DNA of 44,735 nucleotides, taken from positions 1 through 44,735 of the forward strand of contig NZ_JAIZ01000151.1 of NCBI RefSeq assembly GCF_000710465.2, written 5' to 3'. Of the stretch, positions 24,727 through 35,676 are shown piece by piece (the stretch's first letter is position 1; every line of letters starts with the position of its first letter). Made by a program: the position numbers and the translations under genes. Source of the stretch: Kitasatospora sp. MBT63 (GTDB lineage Bacteria > Actinomycetota > Actinomycetes > Streptomycetales > Streptomycetaceae). The notes beneath the pieces were generated by a model, which worked only from the letters and a program-made list of their open reading frames with translations, was not told the DNA's origin and ran no database searches.

Positions 24727-26235
24727 TCAGCCAAGATGACGGACCGCGCCCTTGGCGGACTCCCGCCACAAGCGCCTCGCATCTGTGAAGCATCTGGTGA
24801 AGATGTTCGCCGAGTCCCTGAAGTAGCGAATCCTCTGCTTCGCCTCGTCCTGCGGGAGCCCTTCTTTGATCATCGCCTTGACCTTTTCGGTCTCGCGCTT
24901 CAGTAGGTTGCTCATCATTTCTTCGCGACTCGTCCGGATGGCTGCGATGAAGTCATCGATGGCTCCGGATCCCTCCAATGCGACGAACGCTGCCATACTT
25001 TCGTAGTTGCCATGGAGGAGCCAATTCGCCGAATCTGTGTCAGCCTTCTCGTTTCCGCTCGGATGAAACATGAGAACCCTGTGGGAAGGTTCGACGACCC
25101 GAGCCCTGAATACCGCTCCGAACCTGCCGCACAGGTCGGCCCGCTGCTCCTTCCATGTTTCGTTGATGATCATGAAGGCTTCAAAGCCTGGTTGATCTTC
25201 CTCGCCGGCCTCCCTCTTATATTCGTTCGGCAGTGAACCCCAGAAGGTCGTCTCGGCCGTCACGACGATGTTCGTCAGCAGTTCGGATCCGCCGCCCTCA
25301 TCTGTGAGGAGCCGCCATGCGTTACCGGACAGGCCGGAGTAGCCCAGGGCGTACTTGGCTGCGGCCGGATTGCCGGCGTCCGGCTTCGGCAGCGACGGAA
25401 GCCCCCAATCAGCCGGGATTCTCTCGACCTCGGGAAGCTTCTCCTGCTGCGACGGGACAAATTCATCAACCACCCCTCTCAGGAAATTCTCCTTCTCCGT
25501 TCCTTCCAGTCTGCGCGCCTTCTCCGCCTGCGCCTCCAGGTACTGCCGCCGCGCTTTCTCGGTCAGCCGGCCGTCCTCCAGCCGGAGCAGTTCATCATGC
25601 AGACGGCCGACCTCGTCGATATCGGAATTCAGCTGGTTCATCCGGTCCTGCGTTACCGGCTGCGGCTTGTACGAGTCGTCCATGGGATGGTTGCCGCCAT
25701 TCCAGTCCACCTGGTAGTCGTACCAGGTGGTTTCGATGTTGCTGAAAGAGGACAGGCCCTTCAGGCGCGCATAGAAGTCGACGACGCCCGGATCGGCGAC
25801 GAGCTCGTAATCTTCCAGGTCCTCCTCGTCGTCGCTGCTGATCGTCAGTGCCGCCCCGGTGGAGACATGCTTGCAGGCGCTTTGCATGATCCTCAGGGGG
25901 GCGGCGAAAAGGTCGGCACCTGTTGAACTGAATGCCTGGACTCCTCCCTGGGATATGATCTTGTAGCCCAGGATCTCCGATGGAATCCAGCCCTGCTGAA
26001 GGGGGATATGGTTGGTTTCGAGCATCCACTTCAGCACTCCGGCCAGCTGGGCGCAGTCCGCGCACGCGCGGGCCTGGGCGGCAATCTTGCTGTAATTTGT
26101 CACTACGTCGTCACGGCTTTCCGTTCCCCAGTTGGTGGCGCAGTACATCATGAAATGTGCGGGAACCAGATTTTCCGACCATTGGTAGCTGATCGCCTGC
26201 TGATAGTTGCAGGCGAGAATGGCCCCGGCATCCAT
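24727..26235 (-). CDS. Low-G+C protein with N-terminal CxxC domain, paralogue of 21967-23394
   Basis: About 502 residues, no signal peptide, function unknown. N-terminal domain with SENLVPAHFMMYC and ARACADCAQLAGVLKWMLETN (C58, C61) aligns with the protein at 21967. Then come an acidic stretch (SSDDEEDLEDYEL), the FYARLKGLSS...WYDYQVDW segment, a long coiled-coil-like charged helix (LNSDIDEVGRLHDELLRLED; KARRQYLEAQAEKARRL), and a C-terminal domain with TTFWGSLPNEYKRE and a helical end. Start is unclear: ATG 26235 lacks a good ribosome site, and comparison with the paralogue suggests about 20 more residues, but there is no upstream ATG or GTG in frame (TTG near 26318 is possible). It converges on the relic-filled region 23.4-24.7 kb. 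Confidence 0.78.
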   Translation of the reverse strand: MDAGAILACNYQQAISYQWSENLVPAHFMMYCATNWGTESRDDVVTNYSKIAAQARACADCAQLAGVLKWMLETNHIPLQQGWIPSEILGYKIISQGGVQAFSSTGADLFAAPLRIMQSACKHVSTGAALTISSDDEEDLEDYELVADPGVVDFYARLKGLSSFSNIETTWYDYQVDWNGGNHPMDDSYKPQPVTQDRMNQLNSDIDEVGRLHDELLRLEDGRLTEKARRQYLEAQAEKARRLEGTEKENFLRGVVDEFVPSQQEKLPEVERIPADWGLPSLPKPDAGNPAAAKYALGYSGLSGNAWRLLTDEGGGSELLTNIVVTAETTFWGSLPNEYKREAGEEDQPGFEAFMIINETWKEQRADLCGRFGAVFRARVVEPSHRVLMFHPSGNEKADTDSANWLLHGNYESMAAFVALEGSGAIDDFIAAIRTSREEMMSNLLKRETEKVKAMIKEGLPQDEAKQRIRYFRDSANIFTRCFTDARRLWRESAKGAVRHLG

Positions 26236-28449
<2,214 letters not shown>

Positions 28450-28556
28450 CGCCAGGACAACTGCCCCATCGAGCAGCGTGAAAGCCGTGCACACTGCCCG
28501 ATCCACTCGACCCGACAGCCAACGATCCTGGCCCCGCTCCGGGGCAAGGTGATGCC

Positions 28557-30371
28557 ATGCCCGGACGCATCGAAGACTACGCACTCATCGGCGACCTGCA
28601 GACGGCGGCACTGGTGGGCAGGGACGGCTCGATCGACTGGCTCTGCCTGCCGCGATTCGACTCGGCCAGCTGCTTCGCCGCCCTGCTCGGAGGCGACGAG
28701 CACGGCCACTGGCGCCTCGCCCCCGCGTTCGAGGGCGAGGCACCGGAGCGCTCCTACGTCGGCGACAGCCTGGTGCTGCAGACCGAATGGACCACGTCGA
28801 CCGGCCGCGTCCGGGTGATCGATTTCATGCCGCAACGCGACCGCACCCCCGACGTGATGCGCATCGTCGAGGGCGTCAGCGGCTCCGTGAAGATGGTGGG
28901 GGAGCTACGGCTGCGCTTCGACTACGGACGGATCATCCCGTGGATGCGCCGCACCGAGAACCACCGCATCGCCGTCGCCGGCCCGGACGCCGTCTGGCTG
29001 AGATGCGGAAACGGATCCCCCAACGGCGTGCGCACCAGGGGACGCGACTTCGCCACCATCTCCGAGTTCACCGTCCATGCGGGCGAACGGATACCGTTCG
29101 TGCTCAGCTGGACCCCCTCACACCACCGGCAGGGCCCCCGCCAGGACCCGGAGAAGGCGCTGCGGCACACCCTCGAAGACTGGCAGACCTGGTCGTCGCG
29201 CTTCTCGGCGCAGGTCGCCGAGACGGACGTCGCGGCGGTACGCCGCTCGCTGATCACGTTGAAGGCGCTCACCTATGAACCGACGGGCGGCATCGTCGCC
29301 GCCGCCACGGCGGGACTGCCGGAAGAGATCGGCGGCGAGCGGAACTGGGACTACCGCTTCTGCTGGCTGCGGGACTCCACCATGACCCTGTCGGCACTGC
29401 TCAACGCGGGCTACCACCAGGAGGCCAGAGCCTGGTACGACTGGTTGCTGCGCGCCATCGCCGGCGACCCGGCCGAGCTGCAGATCATGTACGGCGTCGG
29501 CGGAGAACGCCGACTACCAGAGGAGACCGCCGACTGGCTCCCCGGCTACGAGGGCTCCCGGCCGGTCCGCTTCGGGAACGCCGCCGTCGACCAGCTGCAA
29601 CTGGACGTGTACGGCGAGGTGGTGGACACCCTCTACCTGGCCCATCGGTCCGGCATCCGGATCGAGCGTCACGTGTGGAGCATGCTGGTCAGACTGCTGG
29701 AGTTCCTGGAGGAACGCTGGTCCGACCCGGACGAGGGTCTGTGGGAGGTACGGGGCCCACGCCGGCACTTCGTCCACTCCAAGATCATGTGCTGGGCGGC
29801 GTACGACCGTGCGGTCAAGCTCGCGGAGGAGACCAGGCTCCCGGGCCCCGTCGAGCGCTGGCGCGAGCTGCGCGACCTCATCCACAGCGACGTCTGCACC
29901 CGGGGCGTCGACCACCGGCGCGGCGTCTTCACCCAGTACTACGGCGGCCGTGAGCTGGACGCGGCCACGCTCTTCGCGGTCAAGTCCGGTTTCCTGCCCG
30001 CCGACGACCCGCGGGTGGCCGCGACGGTCGAGGCGATCCGCCGCGACCTGCACCACGACGGCTTCATCCTCCGCTACCCGACACCTGCGGCCGAGCAGCA
30101 GGCGGACGCGGTGGACGGGCTCACCGGATCCGAAGGAGCCTTCCTGGCCTGCTCCTACTGGCTCTGCGACGCCCTGATCGCCATCGGCAGAACCGACGAG
30201 GCGCGGGAACTCTTCGACCGGCTGCGCGGTCTGGCCAACGACCTCGGCCTGATATCCGAGGAGTGGGATCCGCTTGCGGGCCGCCAACTCGGCAACACCC
30301 CACAGGCGTTCACCCACGTCGCCCTCGTGAACACCGCGCTTGCACTCGGTCGTGCAGAAGAACGCGCCTGA
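28557..30371 (+). CDS. Glycoside hydrolase family 15 protein (glucoamylase/trehalase-like)
   Basis: A 604-residue cytoplasmic GH15 enzyme of the bacterial glucoamylase/trehalase-like group, which cleaves alpha-glucosidic bonds with inversion. N-terminal beta-sandwich domain: IEDYALIGDLQTAALVGRDG, SIDWLCLPRFDSASCFAALLGG. Catalytic (alpha/alpha)6 barrel: GGERNWDYRFCWLRDSTMTL, EGSRPVRFGNAAVDQLQLDVYGE, EGLWEVRGPRRHFVHSKIMCW (general acid Glu region), and DLGLISEEWDPLAGRQLGNTPQAFTH (general base Glu region). Complete and normal length. No signal peptide. It lies 107 bases after the cholesterol oxidase; cotranscription is possible but not indicated. Mycobacterial relatives are trehalases, so trehalose is a fair guess. 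Confidence 0.93.
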   Translation: MPGRIEDYALIGDLQTAALVGRDGSIDWLCLPRFDSASCFAALLGGDEHGHWRLAPAFEGEAPERSYVGDSLVLQTEWTTSTGRVRVIDFMPQRDRTPDVMRIVEGVSGSVKMVGELRLRFDYGRIIPWMRRTENHRIAVAGPDAVWLRCGNGSPNGVRTRGRDFATISEFTVHAGERIPFVLSWTPSHHRQGPRQDPEKALRHTLEDWQTWSSRFSAQVAETDVAAVRRSLITLKALTYEPTGGIVAAATAGLPEEIGGERNWDYRFCWLRDSTMTLSALLNAGYHQEARAWYDWLLRAIAGDPAELQIMYGVGGERRLPEETADWLPGYEGSRPVRFGNAAVDQLQLDVYGEVVDTLYLAHRSGIRIERHVWSMLVRLLEFLEERWSDPDEGLWEVRGPRRHFVHSKIMCWAAYDRAVKLAEETRLPGPVERWRELRDLIHSDVCTRGVDHRRGVFTQYYGGRELDAATLFAVKSGFLPADDPRVAATVEAIRRDLHHDGFILRYPTPAAEQQADAVDGLTGSEGAFLACSYWLCDALIAIGRTDEARELFDRLRGLANDLGLISEEWDPLAGRQLGNTPQAFTHVALVNTALALGRAEERA

Positions 30372-30996
30372 CAGCGCAGGCCTCGTCGGGTGCGACTGCT
30401 GCGCGCAGCCGTCTCCCTGCGCTCCGCGCTCCCTGCGACCGGAGGGACGGGATGTGTCCACGGCGTCGTCTGAACGTGCGCAATCTGTCGGTCCGTCTGT
30501 CAGCCGAGTTGCCGACCGGTGAGAACGATCTGCGCGAGATCCTGCGCGAGCCGAGCAGCGAGCTGGTCACGGACCACTGCCGCACCTGTGATCTGTCCGG
30601 CCCGGACAGCCCTTCGTCACTGGGATCGTGGCCAAGGGGCCGGCACGCATCATCGCCACGGCCCGGCAGGCACTGGCCGAAACCCCGCCGGGTGTATACC
30701 GGGGAAAGCCACACGATGATGCGACGGCCCGGCGGTGTGTCGTTACCCACGGCACGCCGCCTCCAGTACACCGGGGCCGGCACGTTGCTCGGACGGTCTG
30801 GTGGTCGGCAGACTTTCCGCGTCCAGAATATGGGTGGTACTGCACTTCGGATCCTTCCTCGATTCCTCGTTGACAAATAGGGGCGCGGTGCGCACGAGAT
30901 ATGCGGATCGACATGCCCGCACATCTGCCCGATGGCGCACTCTCCCGGAACCCGAAGAATGCTAACTTAGCGTGACTTCCAGGGGGGAAGTGACGA
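30372..30996. other. Intergenic region with a possible decayed gene
   Basis: About 625 bases. One + frame near 30450-30600 reads NVRNLSVRLSAELPTGENDL and REILREPSSELVTDHCRTCD; another from about 30608 reads QPFVTGIVAKGPARIIATAR and QALAETPPGVYRGKPHDD. Together they could be one gene split by a frameshift, but I recognise no family. The stretch 30840-30990 is A/T-richer (TTGACA at about 30869) and should carry the promoter of the operon at 30997. Confidence 0.35.
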
Positions 30997-31473
30997 GTGG
31001 GTGCAGCTATGCAAAATTCAAAATCCGGCGGAAAGGGCCCTTCCCCGGATGCCGGACCCTGCCACGGTGGACCCGAGACACATCCAGGAGGGGCATCGAA
31101 ACTGGACGTCGGCGGTTCTGGGGTCGGCCCGGCACAGCCGGTGGCCCCATCCGGGGCGGCCGGCGGCGAGGAATCACAACAGTACGAGATTCTTCCGGAT
31201 CAGTTGTTTTCGGCAGGGAGATACGTCGAAGCAATGAAGGTCTGGCAGGCCGCGCTGAAGATTGAAGGCCTGGCCGCCGACGAGCGCGCCGCCCTTCAGT
31301 TCAACATGCTTGTCGGCGAACTCGCACTCATCGCGAACGGCAAGTCGGACACGGGCAGGCTGGGAAAGATGATCAGGGGGGTTGGAATGGAGACCGTCGA
31401 ATCCGCCTGCATGGACAGAGGTCGCCCCGATGTGGCGGATTTCTGCCGCACCGTACTCGAAAATTCGGAGTGA
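30997..31473 (+). CDS. Small TPR-like protein, first gene of the ART-SGHY operon
   Basis: A 158-residue soluble protein. Residues 1-60 are Gly/Pro/Ser-rich and disordered; residues 65-115 form a TPR-like helix pair (LFSAGRYVEAMKVWQAALKIEGLAADERAALQFNML), and the rest is helical with two Cys. It starts at GTG 30997, with GGGGGGAAG about 7 bases upstream; ATG at 31009 is an alternative. Its stop overlaps the next ATG (TGATG), so the two are translationally coupled. A chaperone, adaptor or immunity role for the downstream protein is plausible from context only. Confidence 0.72.
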   Translation: MGAAMQNSKSGGKGPSPDAGPCHGGPETHPGGASKLDVGGSGVGPAQPVAPSGAAGGEESQQYEILPDQLFSAGRYVEAMKVWQAALKIEGLAADERAALQFNMLVGELALIANGKSDTGRLGKMIRGVGMETVESACMDRGRPDVADFCRTVLENSE

Positions 31474-33863
31474 TGGTGGAGCCCAGGTACCTGATTTCGC
31501 CCGACCTCGTCGCAGCGGTCGGCGAGCACGCCACCGTCCTGCATGCACTGTACGGGGAGGAGGACTATTCCGGGGATGGAAGGAAGCGCATAAATCACGC
31601 TGCACTCATGGCGGATCTCATATATCTGGTATATGCCCTGGAATTCGAGATTCCCAACTATGCGGAGCCGGTGACCGAGGCCGACGAGGCAATAGAAAGG
31701 AATCGCAAGAGAATCCTCGAGAGGATTTCATGCATCAAGGGGGAGGTGGAAGACCTCAGGCGCCACGTGGACGAGACCTACACGCTCGGTGCCCTCGAGG
31801 ACCAGGCGACCTGGCGGGCCGACGAGGACCAGGAGGGGTATCGGGATTTTACGGCGTGGGCTGTCGAGAGTCTCGACAGCCTGGCCAGGAAGATGCGTGT
31901 GAACGAGCAGGCCATAGCTTCCTCACTGGGCTCGCTGAAAACAGATCTTGATGATTACGCAAACTGCCCGGATCCCGTCAGCGGCGCTCCGCTCTGGCTT
32001 AACTCCAATGGTGAGGTAATCGATTTGGGCCAGCGGATCGTCAGTCATGTCAAATTGGCTATCGTCCGGTTCGATCGCCTCTGTCAGGCCTGGATGGACA
32101 TCGGCAGCGACCTGACCGTCCCGGGCAATCCTCTGCACGATGTACAGCCACAGGAGGAGATCTTCTTCCACGGCACGACGAGCAACGATGTGGGAGCGAA
32201 GATCCAGACCTCCGGGCTGAAGCCCAGTGGATGGGGTGCTTATGGGAGAGGGGCCTACGCCACCCCATATCTGGAGACCGCTTCGGAATACACCGATGAT
32301 GGTGCTCGCACTCTCGTGAACAAGGGACCCGGGCCGATTTTGAAGAGCGAGCTCGCACATGGTGTGGAGGTCCTGCATCTCTACAAGGTGGGGAGCCTCG
32401 GACTGAAGGATGATTTCGCTGATCTTTTCGAAGCGCGCCGGGTTCCGAAAGAACTACGTGATCTACCGGACTTCCCACCGGGGGCGGCGACAACTGATAC
32501 CTGGGGAATCTGGGCGAGGGAGCATGGATACCGGGCCACTCAGATCCATGTACCGAGGAAGGAACCGAAGCAGGGGCACAAGAAACATCACCTGGTCGCT
32601 TTCGATCCGGATGCCCTCAAAATCCTCCTGATGGTCGATATCACCAACAGGAACCACCCCAATCACGCGTGGTGGCGCAACCGGGGACTGCTGCAGCGAA
32701 GGACCGACTTCACGTCCGAAGAGGTCCGCCGGACCTTGAAGCCCAGGCTGACGAATGTCGTAGGAAATCTCGACCAGGCCGCTGAGCTGCTGAGCGAGCC
32801 GCAGCAGCGCACCAGGCTACGGGACAATCCTCCGACTCCGCGTGACCCCCAGTCACCGGGAATTCAGGTGAAGGGTGAGTGGCACGGGGAGAGCCGCGCC
32901 CGGTCGGCTGCCCGCAACAAGGCTCTGCCGGATGATGTCGGTCGGGCCGGGACCTACTATTATGATGCGGCGGAACGCGAGGAGTTGGTGGCCCATCCGG
33001 ACTGTGTGTCGGGACGCCTGCTGCTCAAAAATGGTAAGCCTTTTCCATCGGGCCGTTACGGTTGGGTCACCGATGCCGGGGAAAAGTCCAATCGGCTCTA
33101 TCTGTTCGACCCGAAGGCCATTGCCGTCACCGACCGTGACGGGAATAGCATCTTCGGGAAGAAATTCATTCCGCTGGGCACGGTCGAGCAATTCAACACG
33201 ATGGTGAAGGAACTGCAGAGAACGGACATCGACTGGTACATCGAGTTCATCCACCACTCGTCCGTCCTGGCCGGTGCCAACGTCGGCGGTGCCGGGGAGA
33301 TCATCATCGAGGAGGGCGGGTACATCGAGAGTATGACCAACAAGAGCGGACACTATGAGCCTGGCAGCGAAGACATGTACCAGGCCCTGGGTGATCTCTC
33401 GGCCGCAGGCTACGACATCGTCGGCGAACGCCGCGGAAAATCTCCCACGGTCGAAATCATAGGTCCGAATGGAAACACCGAGATGACTGCTGCGGAGTTT
33501 CTGTCCGGACCAGCCGATCTCGGTCTCCGAGCCGCGCGCAAGGAGGCCGCGAACGAGGCGGCTGCGACGCAGGCCGTATACCGTGAGCATCTTGACAGGT
33601 CCGCGGAGGTGCGTCGCATCCGACACGAGGAGACGGTGGAGGCGGAGCGGGAGGAACAGCGGCGGCAACGTATCGAGGAGTTCAAGGAAGCGCATCCGGA
33701 CACCCATGTCGCGAGATTCGATGACGACGGTGAGGCGGTCCTTTACAGCACGGACAGCACTCCCATCAGCACCTACCGCAATCGTAGCCCGGAAGACAGT
33801 CGAACCAGTGACCAAGAAATTGAGGAATCTGATTCCCTCGAGGACCCCGAGAAATCCGATTGA
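31473..33863 (+). CDS. ADP-ribosyltransferase-like / SGHY-domain fusion protein, putative effector
   Basis: A 796-residue soluble protein, lower G+C than its surroundings. ATG 31473 overlaps the upstream stop (TGATG). Parts in order: helical N-terminal region (1-225, with a charged coiled-coil stretch at 65-100); a PARP-like ADP-ribosyltransferase signature, EIFFHGTTSNDVGAKIQTSG then LKPSGWGAYGRGAYATPYLE (His233, Tyr262); and a later strand KKHHLVAFDP at 370-379, where PARPs have N-E-Y-V-V-Y-D, so the catalytic Glu position appears to be His372 or His373. A second domain at about 470-665 has YGWVTD...RLYLFDP, FIHHSSVLAGANVGGAGEII and TNKSGHYEPGSEDMYQAL (SGHY 625-628), as in the protein at 1398. 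The C-terminus is a charged coiled coil with an acidic tail. The ART call is a motif match from memory, and activity is uncertain. Confidence 0.78.
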   Translation: MVEPRYLISPDLVAAVGEHATVLHALYGEEDYSGDGRKRINHAALMADLIYLVYALEFEIPNYAEPVTEADEAIERNRKRILERISCIKGEVEDLRRHVDETYTLGALEDQATWRADEDQEGYRDFTAWAVESLDSLARKMRVNEQAIASSLGSLKTDLDDYANCPDPVSGAPLWLNSNGEVIDLGQRIVSHVKLAIVRFDRLCQAWMDIGSDLTVPGNPLHDVQPQEEIFFHGTTSNDVGAKIQTSGLKPSGWGAYGRGAYATPYLETASEYTDDGARTLVNKGPGPILKSELAHGVEVLHLYKVGSLGLKDDFADLFEARRVPKELRDLPDFPPGAATTDTWGIWAREHGYRATQIHVPRKEPKQGHKKHHLVAFDPDALKILLMVDITNRNHPNHAWWRNRGLLQRRTDFTSEEVRRTLKPRLTNVVGNLDQAAELLSEPQQRTRLRDNPPTPRDPQSPGIQVKGEWHGESRARSAARNKALPDDVGRAGTYYYDAAEREELVAHPDCVSGRLLLKNGKPFPSGRYGWVTDAGEKSNRLYLFDPKAIAVTDRDGNSIFGKKFIPLGTVEQFNTMVKELQRTDIDWYIEFIHHSSVLAGANVGGAGEIIIEEGGYIESMTNKSGHYEPGSEDMYQALGDLSAAGYDIVGERRGKSPTVEIIGPNGNTEMTAAEFLSGPADLGLRAARKEAANEAAATQAVYREHLDRSAEVRRIRHEETVEAEREEQRRQRIEEFKEAHPDTHVARFDDDGEAVLYSTDSTPISTYRNRSPEDSRTSDQEIEESDSLEDPEKSD

Positions 33864-34260
33864 CATCACCTGTCCCGCCGCATTCGACCCGCCGCGAGTG
33901 GCTGGTCGTGTGTGTGGGGCGCAGCGCTGCTCGTCATCCGGAAGGCGGACGGGGTCGGAGGGCGGCCGGCGTGCCGCAGTGGGCGTCGTTGTTGGGCTGT
34001 CGCTGGACGCCGCGATTCCGGGTTCTGTGTCCGTGTCCGCCGGTCTGATCGCTGAGCGCTTACGGGGCGCCATCGGCTTCTGGGTCCGGCAGGCCCGGAC
34101 ACGGTCCAGTTCGGGTTCGGTCTGGCGGCTTCGACGGGCATGCCCGCCTCTGACTGGGAACTGCCGCCGCTCGTCGCCTGCGGCGGCAGTTGTTCTCCGC
34201 TGTTTCCAGCTTCGTGGTCACCGTCCGCTGCCGGCGGCCCTGCGTGAGCCCGACGCGCGG
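33864..34260. other. Convergent intergenic region
   Basis: About 400 bases between two converging low-G+C genes; itself high in G+C. No gene is supported. It includes the hairpin at 34159-34191. Confidence 0.4.
34159..34191. terminator. Hairpin terminator, convergent
   Basis: AACTGCCGCCGC (34159-34170) pairs perfectly with GCGGCGGCAGTT (34180-34191) across a 9-base loop, and is followed by GTTCT. It serves the genes ending at 33863 (+) and 34261 (-). Confidence 0.75.
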
Positions 34261-35541
34261 TCAGATACCCTCAGGGCTAATCATCGCCAGGGCTCTGTCG
34301 AGGCCGGTCTGAATTTCTAGAATCACGTGGAAGTATCTTTCGGAATGAAGCGTGTAATCATTCTCTGCTTTCCGTGCCTCCAGGATTGTGAAATGGCTGG
34401 AGTCGGGCTCATCCTGAGTGATGAGCGTATGGAAGCACTGCAGGGATTTGATCAGTTTGTCCAGGTTGGATGTAGCATCGATCAGCCTGCCCTGGTGGAA
34501 TTTGACCAGAGTGACTATGTCCTTCACAGTCTTGCTCCCGGGCGCTTTGGATGGCCCGAGCTTTTTTATGGATGGCTTGATCGCGTTAATCGTATCAATA
34601 TTGCCGAGCCCTTCCTCCTCGTATTCCATGAGGAGAGGTTTGAGGGTGGCGCGAGCATCGGAGGCAGCCGCTGCGGTGCTCCTCAGGTTATCTCTTATTG
34701 CCTGGAGCGCTGCCTCGCGGCTTTCATCGGGAATTTCGGGGGGGATGAGAAAAGCTGCCTCGCCGTCGTCTGCAAGCCGTTCGGAGGAATCTCGAACGGC
34801 TTTAAGGGATTCGGCGAGCTTCTTGATCTGGTCGTCATCTGCGGCAAGTGAGCCGTACACCAGGGACAGGCCGCTGATCAGATCGTCCAGCTTCTTGCTT
34901 TCGGCTTCGTGGGCAGATCTTTCCTCTGCCGCGTACATGGCATTGAGATCGGCCAGTCGGGTGCCTAGATTCTCCATTTTGCGCGACATCGAGACGAAGC
35001 CTCTTGCGGCGCGTATGATGACGTCTGCGCGTATTTTTGCTGCGGCGTAGTTCGTTTCCGCGGATTGGAACAGGTGTCCGAGAGATGCTGTCGTCGACCC
35101 GGCCCCCGCCCTTCCTTCTTCCGCGACCAGGAGCTCAAGGTCGGAGAGGCTGGACCCTGCGTTGTCCAGCGCATCAATAATCCTCTTTATTTGATTCCTG
35201 ATCACCTTCCTGTCGGTGCTTGTGAACATTTCGAAGGCGGTGATCGCCCCCCGCCCCGGGTTACGCCTCCCCCATATGCCTTTTATCGTCCTGTAAATGC
35301 GAACGGTCGCCGATTCGTACTTTTTCAGATTGATGGAGATTTCATCGATTGCCTTGCTGAACTCCACCGGCAGCTTGCGTATCAGATCGGCGTCGAAGCT
35401 GGCCTTCAAGTTTGCCGATGTGTCGCGCATGCCGTTTACGGTCGAAACGAGGGATGCCCATTCGCGGGTGAATTCTTCGGCCAGTTCTTCCGATGTGGCG
35501 AAGATCTCGACCTTCTCCGGTGAAATATGATCATGCTCCAT
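34261..35541 (-). CDS. Long helical coiled-coil protein, low G+C, function unknown
   Basis: A 426-residue, almost entirely alpha-helical protein without signal peptide or hydrophobic segment. The ATG at 35541 has a perfect AGGAGG 6 bases upstream, which decides the start against the longer frame. It shows heptad-like charged helices throughout (ELAEEFTREWASLVSTVNGM; DRKVIRNQIKRIIDALDNAG; SKKLDDLISGLSLVYGSLAA; DDDQIKKLAESLKAVRDSSE). The shape recalls helical-bundle proteins of the ClyA/XaxA or Cry6 alpha-toxin type, but the hydrophobic tongue those need is not visible. It could instead be a scaffold or binding partner of the converging ART-SGHY protein. No family is recognised. Confidence 0.75.
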   Translation of the reverse strand: MEHDHISPEKVEIFATSEELAEEFTREWASLVSTVNGMRDTSANLKASFDADLIRKLPVEFSKAIDEISINLKKYESATVRIYRTIKGIWGRRNPGRGAITAFEMFTSTDRKVIRNQIKRIIDALDNAGSSLSDLELLVAEEGRAGAGSTTASLGHLFQSAETNYAAAKIRADVIIRAARGFVSMSRKMENLGTRLADLNAMYAAEERSAHEAESKKLDDLISGLSLVYGSLAADDDQIKKLAESLKAVRDSSERLADDGEAAFLIPPEIPDESREAALQAIRDNLRSTAAAASDARATLKPLLMEYEEEGLGNIDTINAIKPSIKKLGPSKAPGSKTVKDIVTLVKFHQGRLIDATSNLDKLIKSLQCFHTLITQDEPDSSHFTILEARKAENDYTLHSERYFHVILEIQTGLDRALAMISPEGI

Positions 35542-35676
35542 GATTAGCCTCCTGCCGTACGGTTCTTGAATTTTGTGCCAGGCCTCTTGCACAGCGTGCG
35601 GTCCGATCGGCCGGCGGTGCGCCGTCCCCGACGGTTTCCTGTCCGCTGAGTTCTGCCATTCGTTCCAGCGGTCCGG

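Noticed and set aside
33583-34320. 245-residue + strand frame after the ART-SGHY gene
   Set aside because: It overlaps the end of that gene out of frame, crosses a terminator hairpin and has no protein-like sequence.
34261-35541. ClyA/XaxA-type pore-forming toxin
   Set aside because: Helical and of similar length, but no hydrophobic tongue or membrane segment is visible.
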